Origin: Kiritimatiellota bacterium B12222
GTDB lineage: Bacteria > Verrucomicrobiota > Kiritimatiellia > SS1-B-03-39 > UBA6053
DNA length: 64,000 nucleotides
Assembly (NCBI GenBank): GCA_029719485.1
Contig: CP120722.1
Coordinates: forward strand, 930,001-994,000
Reading direction: 5' to 3'
Made by a program: the position numbers and the translations under genes. Below the pieces are notes generated by a model. That model did not search any database, was not told the origin of the DNA, and worked only from the letters and a program-made list of their open reading frames with translations. Of this stretch, positions 51,614 to 62,100 are shown piece by piece. Position 1 is the first letter of the stretch, and each line of letters starts with the position of its first letter.

Positions 51614-52804
51614 ATGATCACGCACATTGCTTTTCTTTCTTTGTTTATCTTTTTTTATCTGCTGGTGAGTGCTCGCATGGAGAAGACCATGTTGAGTGGC
51701 TCGCTACTATTTGTTTTGGTAGGTTGGCTTGTCGGTCCCTACGGCTTACAGTGGCTGTCATTTCCTGTGAAGGGAGAGGGGTTGAGTTTATTGGCTGAAT
51801 TAACATTAGCGGTGGTGTTGTTTGGAGACGCCGCTCGGGCGCGATTAAGAATTTTACAAAAATCTTGGAGGTATCCTGAACGATTATTGTTACTGGGACT
51901 TCCGATGACGGTTATATTAGGTTGGGGAATCGCGATGTTGTTGTTTCCGGGGTTCAGTATGATTGATGCAGCAATTTTAGCCACGATTTTGGCACCGACA
52001 GATGCTGCTTTGGGCAAAGCGGTGATGACTCGAAAAGAAGTTCCTGCTCCCATTGCTGAATCGTTAAATGTAGAAAGTGGCCTTAATGATGGGATCTGTG
52101 TACCTGTCATGGTCGTGTTACTTTCGTTGAGTATGGATTTAGGATCTGTTACAATGGGATCTATTGTGATTACTTTACTGGAAAAAGTTGGGATTGGAAT
52201 TTTGGTAGGGGTGGTGATTGCTTTGATTGGTGAAAAATGGGTGAAATTCTGTGTGCAAAAAGAGTGGTCAGATCCTCAAGCATCTTCTCTGGCAATGTTA
52301 AGTTTGGCCTTTGCATGTTATTCTGTGGCCGAATCTCTAGAGGGCAGTGGATTTATAGCTGCGTTTATGGGCGGTCTGATTTTTGGGGCCTTATGTAAGC
52401 ATGAAAAATTCCATGGGTTTTTATCATCTGAAGCCAATGGGGATGGGTTGTCTCAGATTACGTGGGTCATCTTTGGAGGTACCGTGGTTGGACAATGTGC
52501 CTCTTTTATTAGTTGGCAAGTGGGGTTGTATGCATTGCTTAGCCTCACGTTAATCCGTATGCTGCCGGTTTGGATTTCACTGCTAGGAACTGACTTGAAC
52601 GGAACAGACAAGCTATTCATGGGGTGGTTCGGTCCTCGAGGTTTAGCGAGTGTGGTATTTGTGGTTATGGTCTTTCACCATCAGTTGGATCATGCTGGTG
52701 GCATTGCAACCGTTGCTATGACCACGATCATGTTGAGTGTGTTGCTTCATGGGCTTACCGCAAATCCCTTGGTGAAACGCTGCTTCGGCTCGGCCCTAAA
52801 ATAA
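51614..52804 (+). CDS. NhaP-type cation:proton antiporter
   Basis: A 396-residue protein with about 12 hydrophobic segments. LAPTDAALGKAVMT near residue 127 and ESLNVESGLNDGICVP near 152 are the NhaP/CPA1 signatures (PTDA and ND), the latter holding the Asp that carries ions. Later GGLIFGALCKHEKF and WFGPRGLASVVF follow the family too. It should exchange Na+ or K+ for protons at the inner membrane for pH and salt homeostasis. It lies downstream of the RAYT gene by 109 bp, inside the 21-bp inverted repeat pair, so it may be cargo or simply a neighbour. Confidence 0.92.
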   Translation: MITHIAFLSLFIFFYLLVSARMEKTMLSGSLLFVLVGWLVGPYGLQWLSFPVKGEGLSLLAELTLAVVLFGDAARARLRILQKSWRYPERLLLLGLPMTVILGWGIAMLLFPGFSMIDAAILATILAPTDAALGKAVMTRKEVPAPIAESLNVESGLNDGICVPVMVVLLSLSMDLGSVTMGSIVITLLEKVGIGILVGVVIALIGEKWVKFCVQKEWSDPQASSLAMLSLAFACYSVAESLEGSGFIAAFMGGLIFGALCKHEKFHGFLSSEANGDGLSQITWVIFGGTVVGQCASFISWQVGLYALLSLTLIRMLPVWISLLGTDLNGTDKLFMGWFGPRGLASVVFVVMVFHHQLDHAGGIATVAMTTIMLSVLLHGLTANPLVKRCFGSALK

Positions 52805-52860
52805 AGCCATTATCCAAAATAGTAAGCCTGTATGCTAATTCTTAATTGTGACTACCACCT

Positions 52861-52880
52861 ATATTTCACCTGTTGCAATA
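52861..52880 (+). repeat. Inner right copy of the repeat, 20 of 21 bases
   Basis: ATATTTCACC...TTGCAATA, the same orientation as 53003-53023 and inverted to 50276-50296; it differs at the last base. TTTCACC here pairs with GGTGAAA at 52892-52898, so a REP-like hairpin with a 21-base loop can form. The two right copies are 122 bp apart. Confidence 0.65.
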
Positions 52881-53002
52881 GCTAAATATGTGGTGAAAAA
52901 CGGCTTCAGACTGGGTAAGAAATAAGTCACTTTTCCGAAGATCGGAACTCGTTATTTGTATTTTCCCGACATTCAGAAAGGGATTAACGGCTTGATTTGC
53001 TG

Positions 53003-53023
53003 ATATTTCACCTGTTGCAATAT
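53003..53023 (+). repeat. Outer right copy of 21-bp inverted repeat
   Basis: Exact reverse complement of 50276-50296, 2.7 kb away; it gives the right boundary of a possible unit containing the RAYT and antiporter genes. No obvious target-site duplication is seen outside the pair. Confidence 0.7.
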
Positions 53024-53061
53024 GCTTTTGGGGATGAAAAGATGTTGATGGAGGTGGGGGG

Positions 53062-53913
53062 TTATGGGGTCGGGGGGAGGCGGTGGGTGAGGGCTTTGCC
53101 GAATACGTAGTCGAGGAGCGTGTAGGGCGCGAATCGTCGGAGGAGGGTGCCGGCATGGGCGGGAAAGGTGACTTGATAGCGTCGGCGCGGATGAGGGGAA
53201 CAGAGCGCATGGGCGATTTTTTGGGCGACGGCCTGGGGGGGGAGGGCAAAGGGTTTGTTGCGGGTACTGGCTTTTCTTTTCGCAAATTCTTGTTGGTAGA
53301 GGGCTGTAAAACGGGAAGGGCTCGTGGGTAATTCATGTTCACTGCTTTTGACGGCATTGTTGCTGAATTGGGTGATGATGGGACCCGGTTCTACCAAAGA
53401 TATTTTCACGCCTGTGCCGTTTAGTTCAATTCGTTGGACGTCGGCGAGGGCTTCCACTGCAAATTTACTGGCAGAGTAGATCCCCATAAAGGGTAATGCG
53501 ATGCGTCCGACTACACTTGAAATATGAACGACCCGTCCCTGTCCTTGCTGGATCATGGCGGGTAAAATTTGATTTGTGAGGTGTTGAAGTCCAATGACGT
53601 TGACGTCAAATTGTTTTCGCATGCTTTCGACGGTTAAATCTTCCAAGGCACCGGGTTGGCCATATCCGGCATTATTTACCAAGGCATATAAATTTTGATT
53701 GCAGGCTTCTAAAACAAATTTTGCGCCCTCCGCTATGGAGGCACTATCGGACATATCCATTTTGACAGGAATGAGTCCCTGTTCGGAGAGGCGATCCAAG
53801 TCCTGCTGATTTCGTGCGGTGGCGTAAACGGTCCAGCCTCTCTTTTTCATTTCCAAGGCGGTGGCTTGGCCAATGCCTGAAGATGTGCCGGTTATTAAAA
53901 CTGATTTATTCAT
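53062..53913 (-). CDS. SDR-family oxidoreductase, classical type
   Basis: The start is ATG 53913 (MNKSVLIT); the longer frame begins with TTG. The 283-residue SDR has TGTSSGIG at residues 8-15, NNAGYGQPG near 85, catalytic IYSASKFA near 150 and a hydrophobic C-terminus (HPRRRYQVTFPAHAGTLLRRF), typical of retinol/17-beta-hydroxysteroid-like classical SDRs. It is not closely related to the three SDRs of the sugar operon. A run of eight G at 53235-53242 lies within the gene. The substrate is unknown. Confidence 0.88.
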   Translation of the reverse strand: MNKSVLITGTSSGIGQATALEMKKRGWTVYATARNQQDLDRLSEQGLIPVKMDMSDSASIAEGAKFVLEACNQNLYALVNNAGYGQPGALEDLTVESMRKQFDVNVIGLQHLTNQILPAMIQQGQGRVVHISSVVGRIALPFMGIYSASKFAVEALADVQRIELNGTGVKISLVEPGPIITQFSNNAVKSSEHELPTSPSRFTALYQQEFAKRKASTRNKPFALPPQAVAQKIAHALCSPHPRRRYQVTFPAHAGTLLRRFAPYTLLDYVFGKALTHRLPPTP

Positions 53914-54085
53914 AAGGAAAGAGGGGGGTAAAGGCGTGGACAAAGGTTTGGCGAGGGACCTTTTGTGGTGATTGGGCTGTTCTTAAAATATTTAAACCCT
54001 TTTTTAAAGAAAAGGCTTTGGGTATTTCGCATAGGAGGTGTAGGCTATAACACTACGTATTGTTAACTTTTACCCGGGCATAGAA

Positions 54086-55891
54086 ATGAGTATTCCTGTA
54101 ATCCCTCCACGTTCGAATCCCAAACTTTTACGTTGGGTTGAAGAAATGAAAGCCATGTGCTTACCGGATGAGGTTCATTGGTGTGATGGGTCAGACGAAG
54201 AGTTTCAAAAAGTTGCTCAAGTCATGGTGGATGGGGGAACTGCGATATGGTTGAATGAAGAGAAACGTCCTCATTCCTTGTTTGTGCGTTCGGATCCTGC
54301 GGATGTGGCCCGGGTGGAGGATCGCACCTTTATTTGCTGTGAATCTCCTGAGGATGCGGGTCCCACCAATCATTGGAAAGATCCTAAAGAGATGAAGGAG
54401 ATTTTACATAGTTTTTATGGGGGATGTATGCAGGGACGTTGCATGTACGTGATTCCGTATTCTATGGGGCCTGTGGGAAGTCCCATTGCAAAAATTGGAT
54501 TTGAAATTACGGATAGTCCCTACGTGGTGTGCAACATGCATATCATGGCGCGGGTGGGGACCCGGGTATTAGAGGTTCTCGGAGATTCAGAAGATTTTGT
54601 TCGTGGGTTGCACTCGGTGGGTTATCCTTTGATTGACGCAAAACAGGCTGATTTGGCTTGGCCCTGTAATGCCGATAATAAATATATTACCCATTTCCCC
54701 GATACACGTGAAGTGTGGTCTTATGGATCCGGATATGGAGGAAATGCGTTGTTAGGAAAGAAATGTCACGCCTTGCGGATTGCATCTGTGCAAGCACGGG
54801 ACGAAGGGTGGATGGCTGAACATATGTTGATTTTAAAACTTACCTCTCCTGAAGGTGAAGTGAAGTATGTGGCCGCGGCTTTTCCGAGTGCCTGTGGAAA
54901 AACCAATCTTGCGATGATGACTCCCAGTTTGCCTGGTTGGAAGGTTGAAACGATTGGTGATGATATTGCGTGGATGAAATTTGGCGCGGATGGGAGACTG
55001 TACGCGATTAATCCGGAGGCGGGCTTTTTTGGGGTGGCACCGGGTACCAGTATGACATCGAATCCGAATGCGATGTTAAGTGTGCGTTCAAATGCGATCT
55101 TTACGAATTGTGCGCTCACTCCTGATGGCGATGTTTGGTGGGAAGATATGGGCGTGGAGGCGGATCAGTTGTCGGACTGGTTACGTCGTCCATGGACCCC
55201 CAATTGTGGTCGTAGTGCTGCTCACCCCAATGCTCGTTTTACGGCCAGAGCGGCTCAATGTCCGGTAATTGCCGATGAATGGGAAGATCCTGCGGGGGTT
55301 CCGATTTCCGCGATTTTATTTGGGGGACGTCGTGCGTCGGCTCAACCGTTGATCACGGAAGCGCTCGATTGGGAGCATGGTACCTTTATGGGTGCGATGA
55401 TGGCTTCTGAAAAAACCGCGGCGGCTGCAGGTGTGGTGGGTGAATTGCGGCGGGACCCTATGGCCATGTTGCCTTTTTGCGGATATCACATGGGCGATTA
55501 TTTTGCGCATTGGCTCGAGATGGGAGAAAAGGGGGGAGACAAAATGCCGAAGATTTTTTATGTGAACTGGTTCCGTAAAAGTGATGATGGTCGTTGGTTG
55601 TGGCCTGGATTTGGTGAAAACTCACGGGTGTTGAAATGGGTGTTCAATCGTTGCGCGGGTACGGCCGCCGCGGTTCCCACGGCTTTGGGATTGCGCCCTG
55701 CGGATGGTGCACTTGATGTGGAAGGTTTGGGAATGGATCCGGAAGATTTAGAAGAACTTTTATCTGTGGATCGAGAACTCTGGCTGAGTGAAATGCCTTC
55801 TATTCGCGAACATTTAAGTAAGTTCGGCGACCGGTTGCCCGCAGCGCTTTCTCGTCAGGCGGATGCGTTGGAAGCTCGGTTGCGGGCGTAA
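54086..55891 (+). CDS. pckG: Phosphoenolpyruvate carboxykinase (GTP)
   Basis: A 601-residue GTP-dependent PEPCK of full family length. Characteristic parts are [20 protein letters not shown] near residue 112 and the P-loop-like FPSACGKTN (about residues 266-274; kinase-1a), followed by [32 protein letters not shown] with the metal and PEP ligands, and [17 protein letters not shown]. It converts oxaloacetate and GTP to PEP, CO2 and GDP in gluconeogenesis, in the cytosol. The gene is probably monocistronic, with an AT-rich upstream region; a small exported protein gene follows after 18 bp and could be co-transcribed. Confidence 0.97.
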   Translation: MSIPVIPPRSNPKLLRWVEEMKAMCLPDEVHWCDGSDEEFQKVAQVMVDGGTAIWLNEEKRPHSLFVRSDPADVARVEDRTFICCESPEDAGPTNHWKDPKEMKEILHSFYGGCMQGRCMYVIPYSMGPVGSPIAKIGFEITDSPYVVCNMHIMARVGTRVLEVLGDSEDFVRGLHSVGYPLIDAKQADLAWPCNADNKYITHFPDTREVWSYGSGYGGNALLGKKCHALRIASVQARDEGWMAEHMLILKLTSPEGEVKYVAAAFPSACGKTNLAMMTPSLPGWKVETIGDDIAWMKFGADGRLYAINPEAGFFGVAPGTSMTSNPNAMLSVRSNAIFTNCALTPDGDVWWEDMGVEADQLSDWLRRPWTPNCGRSAAHPNARFTARAAQCPVIADEWEDPAGVPISAILFGGRRASAQPLITEALDWEHGTFMGAMMASEKTAAAAGVVGELRRDPMAMLPFCGYHMGDYFAHWLEMGEKGGDKMPKIFYVNWFRKSDDGRWLWPGFGENSRVLKWVFNRCAGTAAAVPTALGLRPADGALDVEGLGMDPEDLEELLSVDRELWLSEMPSIREHLSKFGDRLPAALSRQADALEARLRA

Positions 55892-55909
55892 AGCTATGGG
55901 TGGGTACGC

Positions 55910-56314
55910 ATGAAGTTTCCGTTGCATAAAACTGTTGTTTTGAAATTGAGCGTCTTGTTGTGTGTAGGGGGCATGGTGTATGCAGAACCTGTCACCGAAA
56001 TGGTGACGCAGGTATATCTTGAAGTGTGGGGCTCTCAACCTGATCCGCAGGAGCTTGAAGATCTTTCTCTTCAAGTGAAGGAGCAAAACTGGACGACAGA
56101 TGAGTTGCGTTCTGCCTTGCGGACGAGCGATGCGTATTGTGATGCGCTGATCATTGAAACTTTTGAAAATGTGTTAGGCCGTGCGCCAGATGAAGGTGCG
56201 TTAGAAACGTATCGGGTGCAACTTCAGGCGGGATGGACGGAGAAACAGCTTCGTCAACGGCTTCGGAATAGCGCTGAATACCGGGACAAATATAAGCATC
56301 AATGTTTTGAGTAG
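55910..56314 (+). CDS. Small exported protein with DUF4214-like repeats
   Basis: A 134-residue protein with a signal peptide (cleavage near VYAEP). Two similar units follow: VYLEVWGSQPDPQELEDL...LRSALRTSDAYCD and FENVLGRAPDEGALETY...LRQRLRNSAEYRD, matching the G-R-x-P-D...S-x-E-Y pattern of DUF4214 domains found in surface and S-layer-associated proteins. Here each unit has about 45 residues, so the domain is a short pair. It starts 18 bp after pckG but has no clear ribosome site. Function unknown. Confidence 0.78.
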   Translation: MKFPLHKTVVLKLSVLLCVGGMVYAEPVTEMVTQVYLEVWGSQPDPQELEDLSLQVKEQNWTTDELRSALRTSDAYCDALIIETFENVLGRAPDEGALETYRVQLQAGWTEKQLRQRLRNSAEYRDKYKHQCFE

Positions 56315-56339
56315 GATGGATCTGTGGCCGGGTGGTGGC

Positions 56340-58877
56340 TTAAGGCCAGTTATGTTTAGGATAGCGACCTTTAAGGTCTTTGCGCACGAGAAGATATCCG
56401 TTATCCCAGAAGTTTTTTAGATCTTCGGTAAGGGCGGCAGGTCGTCCGTTGGGAGCCAACATCTCAACGCTGCACGCGACTTGTCCTCCGGCGACTCGTG
56501 GACTTTCGGTCATGCCGAGAAAGTCTTGGAGTTTGGAGGAGATGATGGGGGGAGCTCCCTCTTGGTAGCGGATGCGGGCATTGCGTCCGTTCGGCAAGGT
56601 GATACTTGTAGGGCAGTGTTCGATTACCAGTGTTTGTTGCATGGGACTGAGCCAATTTTCAACTTGGGCGCGTACATTGAGATTTTTTACATCTTTGCGG
56701 GTGCGGCAGGTGGACAACATATGTTCCAAGAGCAGGTCGCGGTCGGATGGGGTTAAGGGAGGCAGTTCCCAGTCGGGTCTCCAAAGGGAAAGGCAGTTGA
56801 GGCGGGTGATCCAGTTGTCGACATTTTTGTCCCAATGGGGGAGAGGGACTTTTCCGTCGTTGACGGCTTGCATGAGCAGTCGACCCGCATCGTCGTCGCT
56901 TACCTCATGGGTGAGTTTACTTTCGAGGATGAGTTGGCCGAATTGTTTGCGTGATTCCGCGAGCACGCGTTTACTTTGTTCGTCGTATCTGACGACTTGA
57001 CTGGCTTCAAAAAGATCGGGCCAAAGTTCAGACAACCATTCGGGTTCTACACGGGTTACTCCAGTGAGAAAGGGTGTTTTGGCGCGTTCGAAGTCTCGAA
57101 TCTCTGCTGCAACCATTAATTCGGCTTTGTCACAAATGCTTTCTTTTCCGATTTCGGCTACCCGTCCGTCGACCAAATCACAGCGTTTGGTATGGGGGCG
57201 TTTGAGGGCGAGGTGATCTGCAAATGCGACGGCTAAACATTTTCGAAGTTCGAGGTTTGGTTCTTTTGCAGGTGTGGTTTCTTTGGTTTTACGCAGGAAG
57301 ATCTGAGCGGTTTGCAGGGCTTGTCGTGCGGTTTGCGCATGAATGCCGAGTTCTTGGCATTGCTGTCGATCGTATCGCATTTGAATGGCCCATTGGCAGG
57401 CCCGCAAATTCATGAGGAGATCCGAACTGCCATCTCCTGAAAACAGGTCGAGTTGTTCCTGTCGCACGGAAGATGGGATTTTCCGAAGCAACAGGGGGCG
57501 GGCTTGTAGGAGGGCTGCGATGAGGGCGGCCTCGTCGGTGACGCCTCGTTGTTCGGCTTCAATCATGAGGCGGCCAATGCGGGGATGGGCAGGATATTGA
57601 AGTAGGTTTTGGCCGAGAGTGGTGATGGCGCCCTGTTTATCGAGTGCGCCTAATTGATGTAGAAACTCGCGGGTACTGCGCAGGGTTTGTTCCTCTGGTG
57701 GATCGGCGAGGGCGAGTTCAGACCAGTCTTGAATGCCGAGGGCCGCGAAGGTGAGGACGGCTTCTGACAGGTCGACGCGGTGAATTTCGGGTGCTTCGCG
57801 TTGGGGGCGGGTGCGATGTCCGGCTTCGGTCCACAGGCGTACACATTGTCCGGGTGCGGTTCGTCCGGCGCGACCTGCACGTTGGTCGGCAGAGGCGCGG
57901 GAAATGGGTTCCACATTCAGTTGATCGATTCCGCGAACGGGATCAAAACGGGCGACCCTTGCCAGTCCACTGTCGATCACGCCGGTGACCCCTTCGATGG
58001 TTAAAGAGGTTTCCGCAATATTGGTGGCGACGATTACGCGTTGTCGAGAGGAAGGGGTTACGGCCCGATCTTGTTCTTGGGGAGGGAGTTCGCCGTGGAG
58101 GGGCAGGCAGTCCGCCTTTTTCCCAAGTGGGCTGCGTTTAAGCGCGTCCAAGGTACGGTCGATTTCAAATCGTCCGGGCATAAATATCAAGAGATCTCCC
58201 TGGTTGCGGTCGGCGAGTCGATTGGCGGCATCGCTTGCGGATTGCCAGATATCGACATTGTGGGCGCGGGGGTCGCGTTCGAGATAATGAATGTCGACGG
58301 GGAAGCTACGTCCTTCTGAACTAAGGAGTTGGGCATCAGGCAAAAATGTCTGTAGAGGTTCGGTGTCCAAGGTGGCGGACATGAGAATAATCAGCAGGTC
58401 GGGGCGGGCGGTGGCCTGTAAATGCAAGGCGTGGGCCAAGGAGAGGTCGCCGTAGAGATGTCGTTCGTGAAATTCGTCAAAAATGAGGCAACCCACATGA
58501 CTGAGTTGGGGGCGGTTCAACCATTCGCGCAACAAAATCCCTTCGGTTACATATCGGATGCGGGTTTCGGGGCCGGCTTTGCGGTCGAGTCTTACCTGAT
58601 ATCCCACTTCGTTGCCTAAAGCGGATTTGCGTTCGGACGCTACTCGTTTGGCGAGCATGCGCGCGGCCAATCGACGGGGTTGCATGACTACAATTTCTTT
58701 GGTGCTGTCCACCAAGCCCGCATCCAGCACCATTTGAGGCACTTGGGTGGATTTTCCAGATCCGGTGGGGGCTTGAAGAATAATCCGATTGCCTAAGGTG
58801 AGGGCTTGGGCGAGTTCAATTTGGATGTCGTAAATGGGAAGCATGTCGAAAAGGGCAAAGGATGAAAGTCGAGGCAT
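56340..58877 (-). CDS. hrpB: ATP-dependent helicase HrpB
   Basis: A DEAH-box helicase of 845 residues from ATG 58877 (MPRLSSFA); ATG 58844 (MLPIYDIQ) matches the usual start of HrpB just as well, giving 834. Motifs: APTGSGKST (I, about residues 37-45), DEFHER (II), SATLDTEPL (III), LPLHGELPP, TNIAETSLTI (V) and DQRAGRAGRTAPGQCVRLW (VI), followed by the HrpB-specific C-terminal domain. It acts on RNA, in the cytosol, with a poorly known role. It is divergent from the giant exported gene at 59166. The reading frame runs upstream of 58877 only through TTG starts. Confidence 0.95.
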   Translation of the reverse strand: MPRLSSFALFDMLPIYDIQIELAQALTLGNRIILQAPTGSGKSTQVPQMVLDAGLVDSTKEIVVMQPRRLAARMLAKRVASERKSALGNEVGYQVRLDRKAGPETRIRYVTEGILLREWLNRPQLSHVGCLIFDEFHERHLYGDLSLAHALHLQATARPDLLIILMSATLDTEPLQTFLPDAQLLSSEGRSFPVDIHYLERDPRAHNVDIWQSASDAANRLADRNQGDLLIFMPGRFEIDRTLDALKRSPLGKKADCLPLHGELPPQEQDRAVTPSSRQRVIVATNIAETSLTIEGVTGVIDSGLARVARFDPVRGIDQLNVEPISRASADQRAGRAGRTAPGQCVRLWTEAGHRTRPQREAPEIHRVDLSEAVLTFAALGIQDWSELALADPPEEQTLRSTREFLHQLGALDKQGAITTLGQNLLQYPAHPRIGRLMIEAEQRGVTDEAALIAALLQARPLLLRKIPSSVRQEQLDLFSGDGSSDLLMNLRACQWAIQMRYDRQQCQELGIHAQTARQALQTAQIFLRKTKETTPAKEPNLELRKCLAVAFADHLALKRPHTKRCDLVDGRVAEIGKESICDKAELMVAAEIRDFERAKTPFLTGVTRVEPEWLSELWPDLFEASQVVRYDEQSKRVLAESRKQFGQLILESKLTHEVSDDDAGRLLMQAVNDGKVPLPHWDKNVDNWITRLNCLSLWRPDWELPPLTPSDRDLLLEHMLSTCRTRKDVKNLNVRAQVENWLSPMQQTLVIEHCPTSITLPNGRNARIRYQEGAPPIISSKLQDFLGMTESPRVAGGQVACSVEMLAPNGRPAALTEDLKNFWDNGYLLVRKDLKGRYPKHNWP

Positions 58878-59165
58878 GATATTCGAAGAGGGCAGATGTA
58901 GAAACAACAAAAGGGATGAAAGAACGGAGCTTCGAAAGGAGTGGGGGTCAGCTGTGACGGTATTCTGTGGCAAAGGGGGCTGTTATGGCTTCGGTCGGCA
59001 AGCGGGATGGGCGGGGCTGAACTCTTTGGGGAGGGCGCAAAAGAGGGGTCGTTGAAAAATTTTACAAAAATTTTACAAGAAAAGTCACACGGGAAACGTC
59101 TCTCCTTTGATAGCATGTCTGGTGCACCGTATTTACCTTGTATATCGAACGAAGAAGGAAGACCT

Positions 59166-62100
59166 ATGAAATATCCCTATACCTTTATCCGACTATTTGT
59201 CCTCACCCTCTTATGTTGGGGGCTTCAGAGAGGCTTCACGCAGGAAACGGTTGAGAATTCAATTTACATTCCTTATCAAGAATTTTGGAAGGTGTTTGAA
59301 CAGGAAAACCGTGGGGTATTTCTGCCCTACGAAGAGTATCGCGGTTTAATGGAGGCTGCAAAAAAAGCTAGCGAGATCCCAGAACCTGATAAGATGGAAG
59401 GGGTGTTGATTACGGAGCTATCGGGTGAATTGAATGCGGGGGATCAGGTGGTGAAAGGGAAGGCACAGGTGATGATTGAGGCGTTTTCGGAGGGGTGGCA
59501 TACGGTGCCTTTGCAGGTGGGCGAATGGGTGATTTCTTCGGCGCAATTGGATGGGAAAGCGGCACGCTTACGTAAAGAGTCCTCGGGATATGTTTTGGTG
59601 TTTGAACAGCTGAAAGAAGCGCCATTCAAGCATACCTTGTTGGTTGAGTTTGCGGTGCCTTATGTGAAAACTACTGCAAATGCGGTGGAACGGCTGGCTA
59701 TGGGAGAAAAAGCGCTTCGTTTTGCGTTGCCTGAAGTGGCGGTGAATCGATGGACGTTGTCGGTTCCGGATGACCAGGTGGACTTTAATTTGTCTGATAC
59801 GGTGGCGGTGACCGAAATGGGCGCGACTGAAGATCCCGGTACCATTGTGGAGTTGTTTATTGCAGGTCATCGTTCATTTGAAGTGAAATGGACGCCGGAA
59901 GTGGAAGGTGCAAAAAATATGGAACCGGTGATGCAAGTGGATGTGGATCAGGAATTCGAAATTCAACCCGATCGCATTCGTAGTTTGTCTACACTGCAGT
60001 TGTCGATTGATCGGGCGCCAGTTGATCGTATGTCGTTCACGATTGCTGATGACAAAGAGCGGGTGGTAACGGTGAGCTCTCCACGTTTGAAATCATGGGC
60101 CAGTACAAGCGAAGAAGACGGGGGGCAACGGGTGGAGGTTCAGTTTCAGGAGCCGATCAAGGGGATGGAGCTGTTGGAAGTTGAATCAGAACGATATGAG
60201 GTCCCAGAGCTATGGATTGCGCCTCTGATTCAGGTTGAAAAAGTTGCACGTCAGCAGGGGTCGGTGGTGGTTGCATTGGATCGTGATTTGAAATCGGTGA
60301 ATGAAAAAGTGGATGGGATGTCGCGATTGGATGTATCGCAGCTTCAGGTGGTGGCTGGAAAGAAAGGTACAGCAACATATGGGTGGGAATATCGGGCATT
60401 ACCTGCCGGAGTTCAGTTGACGGTAGAAGCGGTGCATCCTGAAATTGTGGTGGTAACCACGACTTCTGTGACCATAGATCCACGTAGTCTTACTCAACAA
60501 GTTCAGGCTCAGTTTACGGTGGAACGTTCCGGGATATTCCAGCTCGAATTGTCCATTCCTGAGGGGTATGAAATGATGGATCCCCAATCCTTGTCCTCTA
60601 AATTTAAGTTGGAACGACACGAAGTGGGAGAGGTGGTTGAGGGAAGGCGGACTGTTCGTTTTGATTTTGCCCAACGCATTGATGGAGAGGTTACCTTGAC
60701 CTTTGGGTTAAGGCGTGAAGATGTGAAAACAGCTTTGCAAACTCCGACGGGCAAAGAGGTGGTTTTGGAGGTGCCGGTGGTACGGGGCGCTGGGAAATAC
60801 TTGGTGCGAGATTCAGGTAAAATGGTTATTGGTTCTCCGGCATTTCTGGCCTTGAGAGTGGTCGAACGTGAAGGGCTTCGGGAAGATCCATGGAATGAGT
60901 TGGCGATTCCTGCGAGCATGATGACTTTGGGGCAAGCTCAGTTAGGTTTTCGGTATTCGGGTGATCCTGTGCAGTTGAAAATTGCAGCCAAACGTAAAGA
61001 ACCCTTTACGACGGTGACGCAATTGTTGGTGGTGCAGGCACAGACCGGGTTGGTGAAATTTCATTCTGATTTGTATGTGCAGGTGCAGTATAGCGGAATT
61101 CGCAATTTGCGGATCGATGTGCCGACGGAACTGAACGATTCTCTGCGTATTACAAAAGAAGATATTCGCAAGCGAGAGCTGACGGATGCCCCCGGACTGG
61201 CAGAGGGGATGACGGCTTGGTTGTTGGAGGGGCCTACTGAATTTACGGGTCGTTTTGTGATTCCCTTGGAGTGGGAAATGCCGTTGAGCGGATTGGATGT
61301 CGGGGTTCAGAAAGATGTGGTGATTCCGGCATTGATTCCCAGGGGGGTGGATCGTTCGTTGGGGCAAATCATTCTTCGTAAAGCTGAGTCGATGGATGTG
61401 GTGGTGCGTGAAGTAGGACCTGAATTAACGCCCATAGATCCACGACACGATTTGTTAGAGAATCGACAAATCCCAGATGCGGCATTGGCCTTTGAGTATC
61501 AAAGGGCGTGGTCGTTGACGGCAACTTTGGTGAGATATGAGCCAGTATCTGTGAAGGCCACCAGCATTGACCGGGGCTGGGTGCGGCAAGTGATCACGCG
61601 TGGAGGAGAGGTGTCGGTGCAAGCGTTGTATCAAATTCGCAGTGTGCGTCAGCGTTTGGAACTTCGTCTACCTGAAGATGCGGTATTTGATTCGCAACCC
61701 TTGGAGTTGAATGGTCGTTCGGTGGCGATGGAACGCGGGGGAGATGGGCAAGTTTATATTCCGCTGACCGGCTTTAAAGCGGATGAAGCGGTGTTGTTGG
61801 AGTTGCGCTACAGTCTTCCGAAGGGAGGAGAGGCCTTACGTCTTCCGCACTTTCCTGAAGATCCTGCGACCCAGAAAATATTTTTATCGGTTTATGTGCC
61901 GGAAAGTCAGGTGTACTTGGGGCATCGTGGGGGATGGAATCCTGAAGTGGTGTGGGTGGTAAGTGATGGTTTTCGCATGATGCCCCGAGCAAATCAATCC
62001 GCAGACATGTTGTGGTCCTGGGTGCGGGATGGGGTTTCGGTTACGAGTTCTCCTCTTGATCGATTGCCGACGGATGGCCAGCATTTGTTGTTCAGTACTT

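Noticed and set aside
54105-54120. GTTCGAATCC resembling a tRNA T-loop
   Set aside because: It lies within the start of pckG and no acceptor or anticodon arms can be formed around it.
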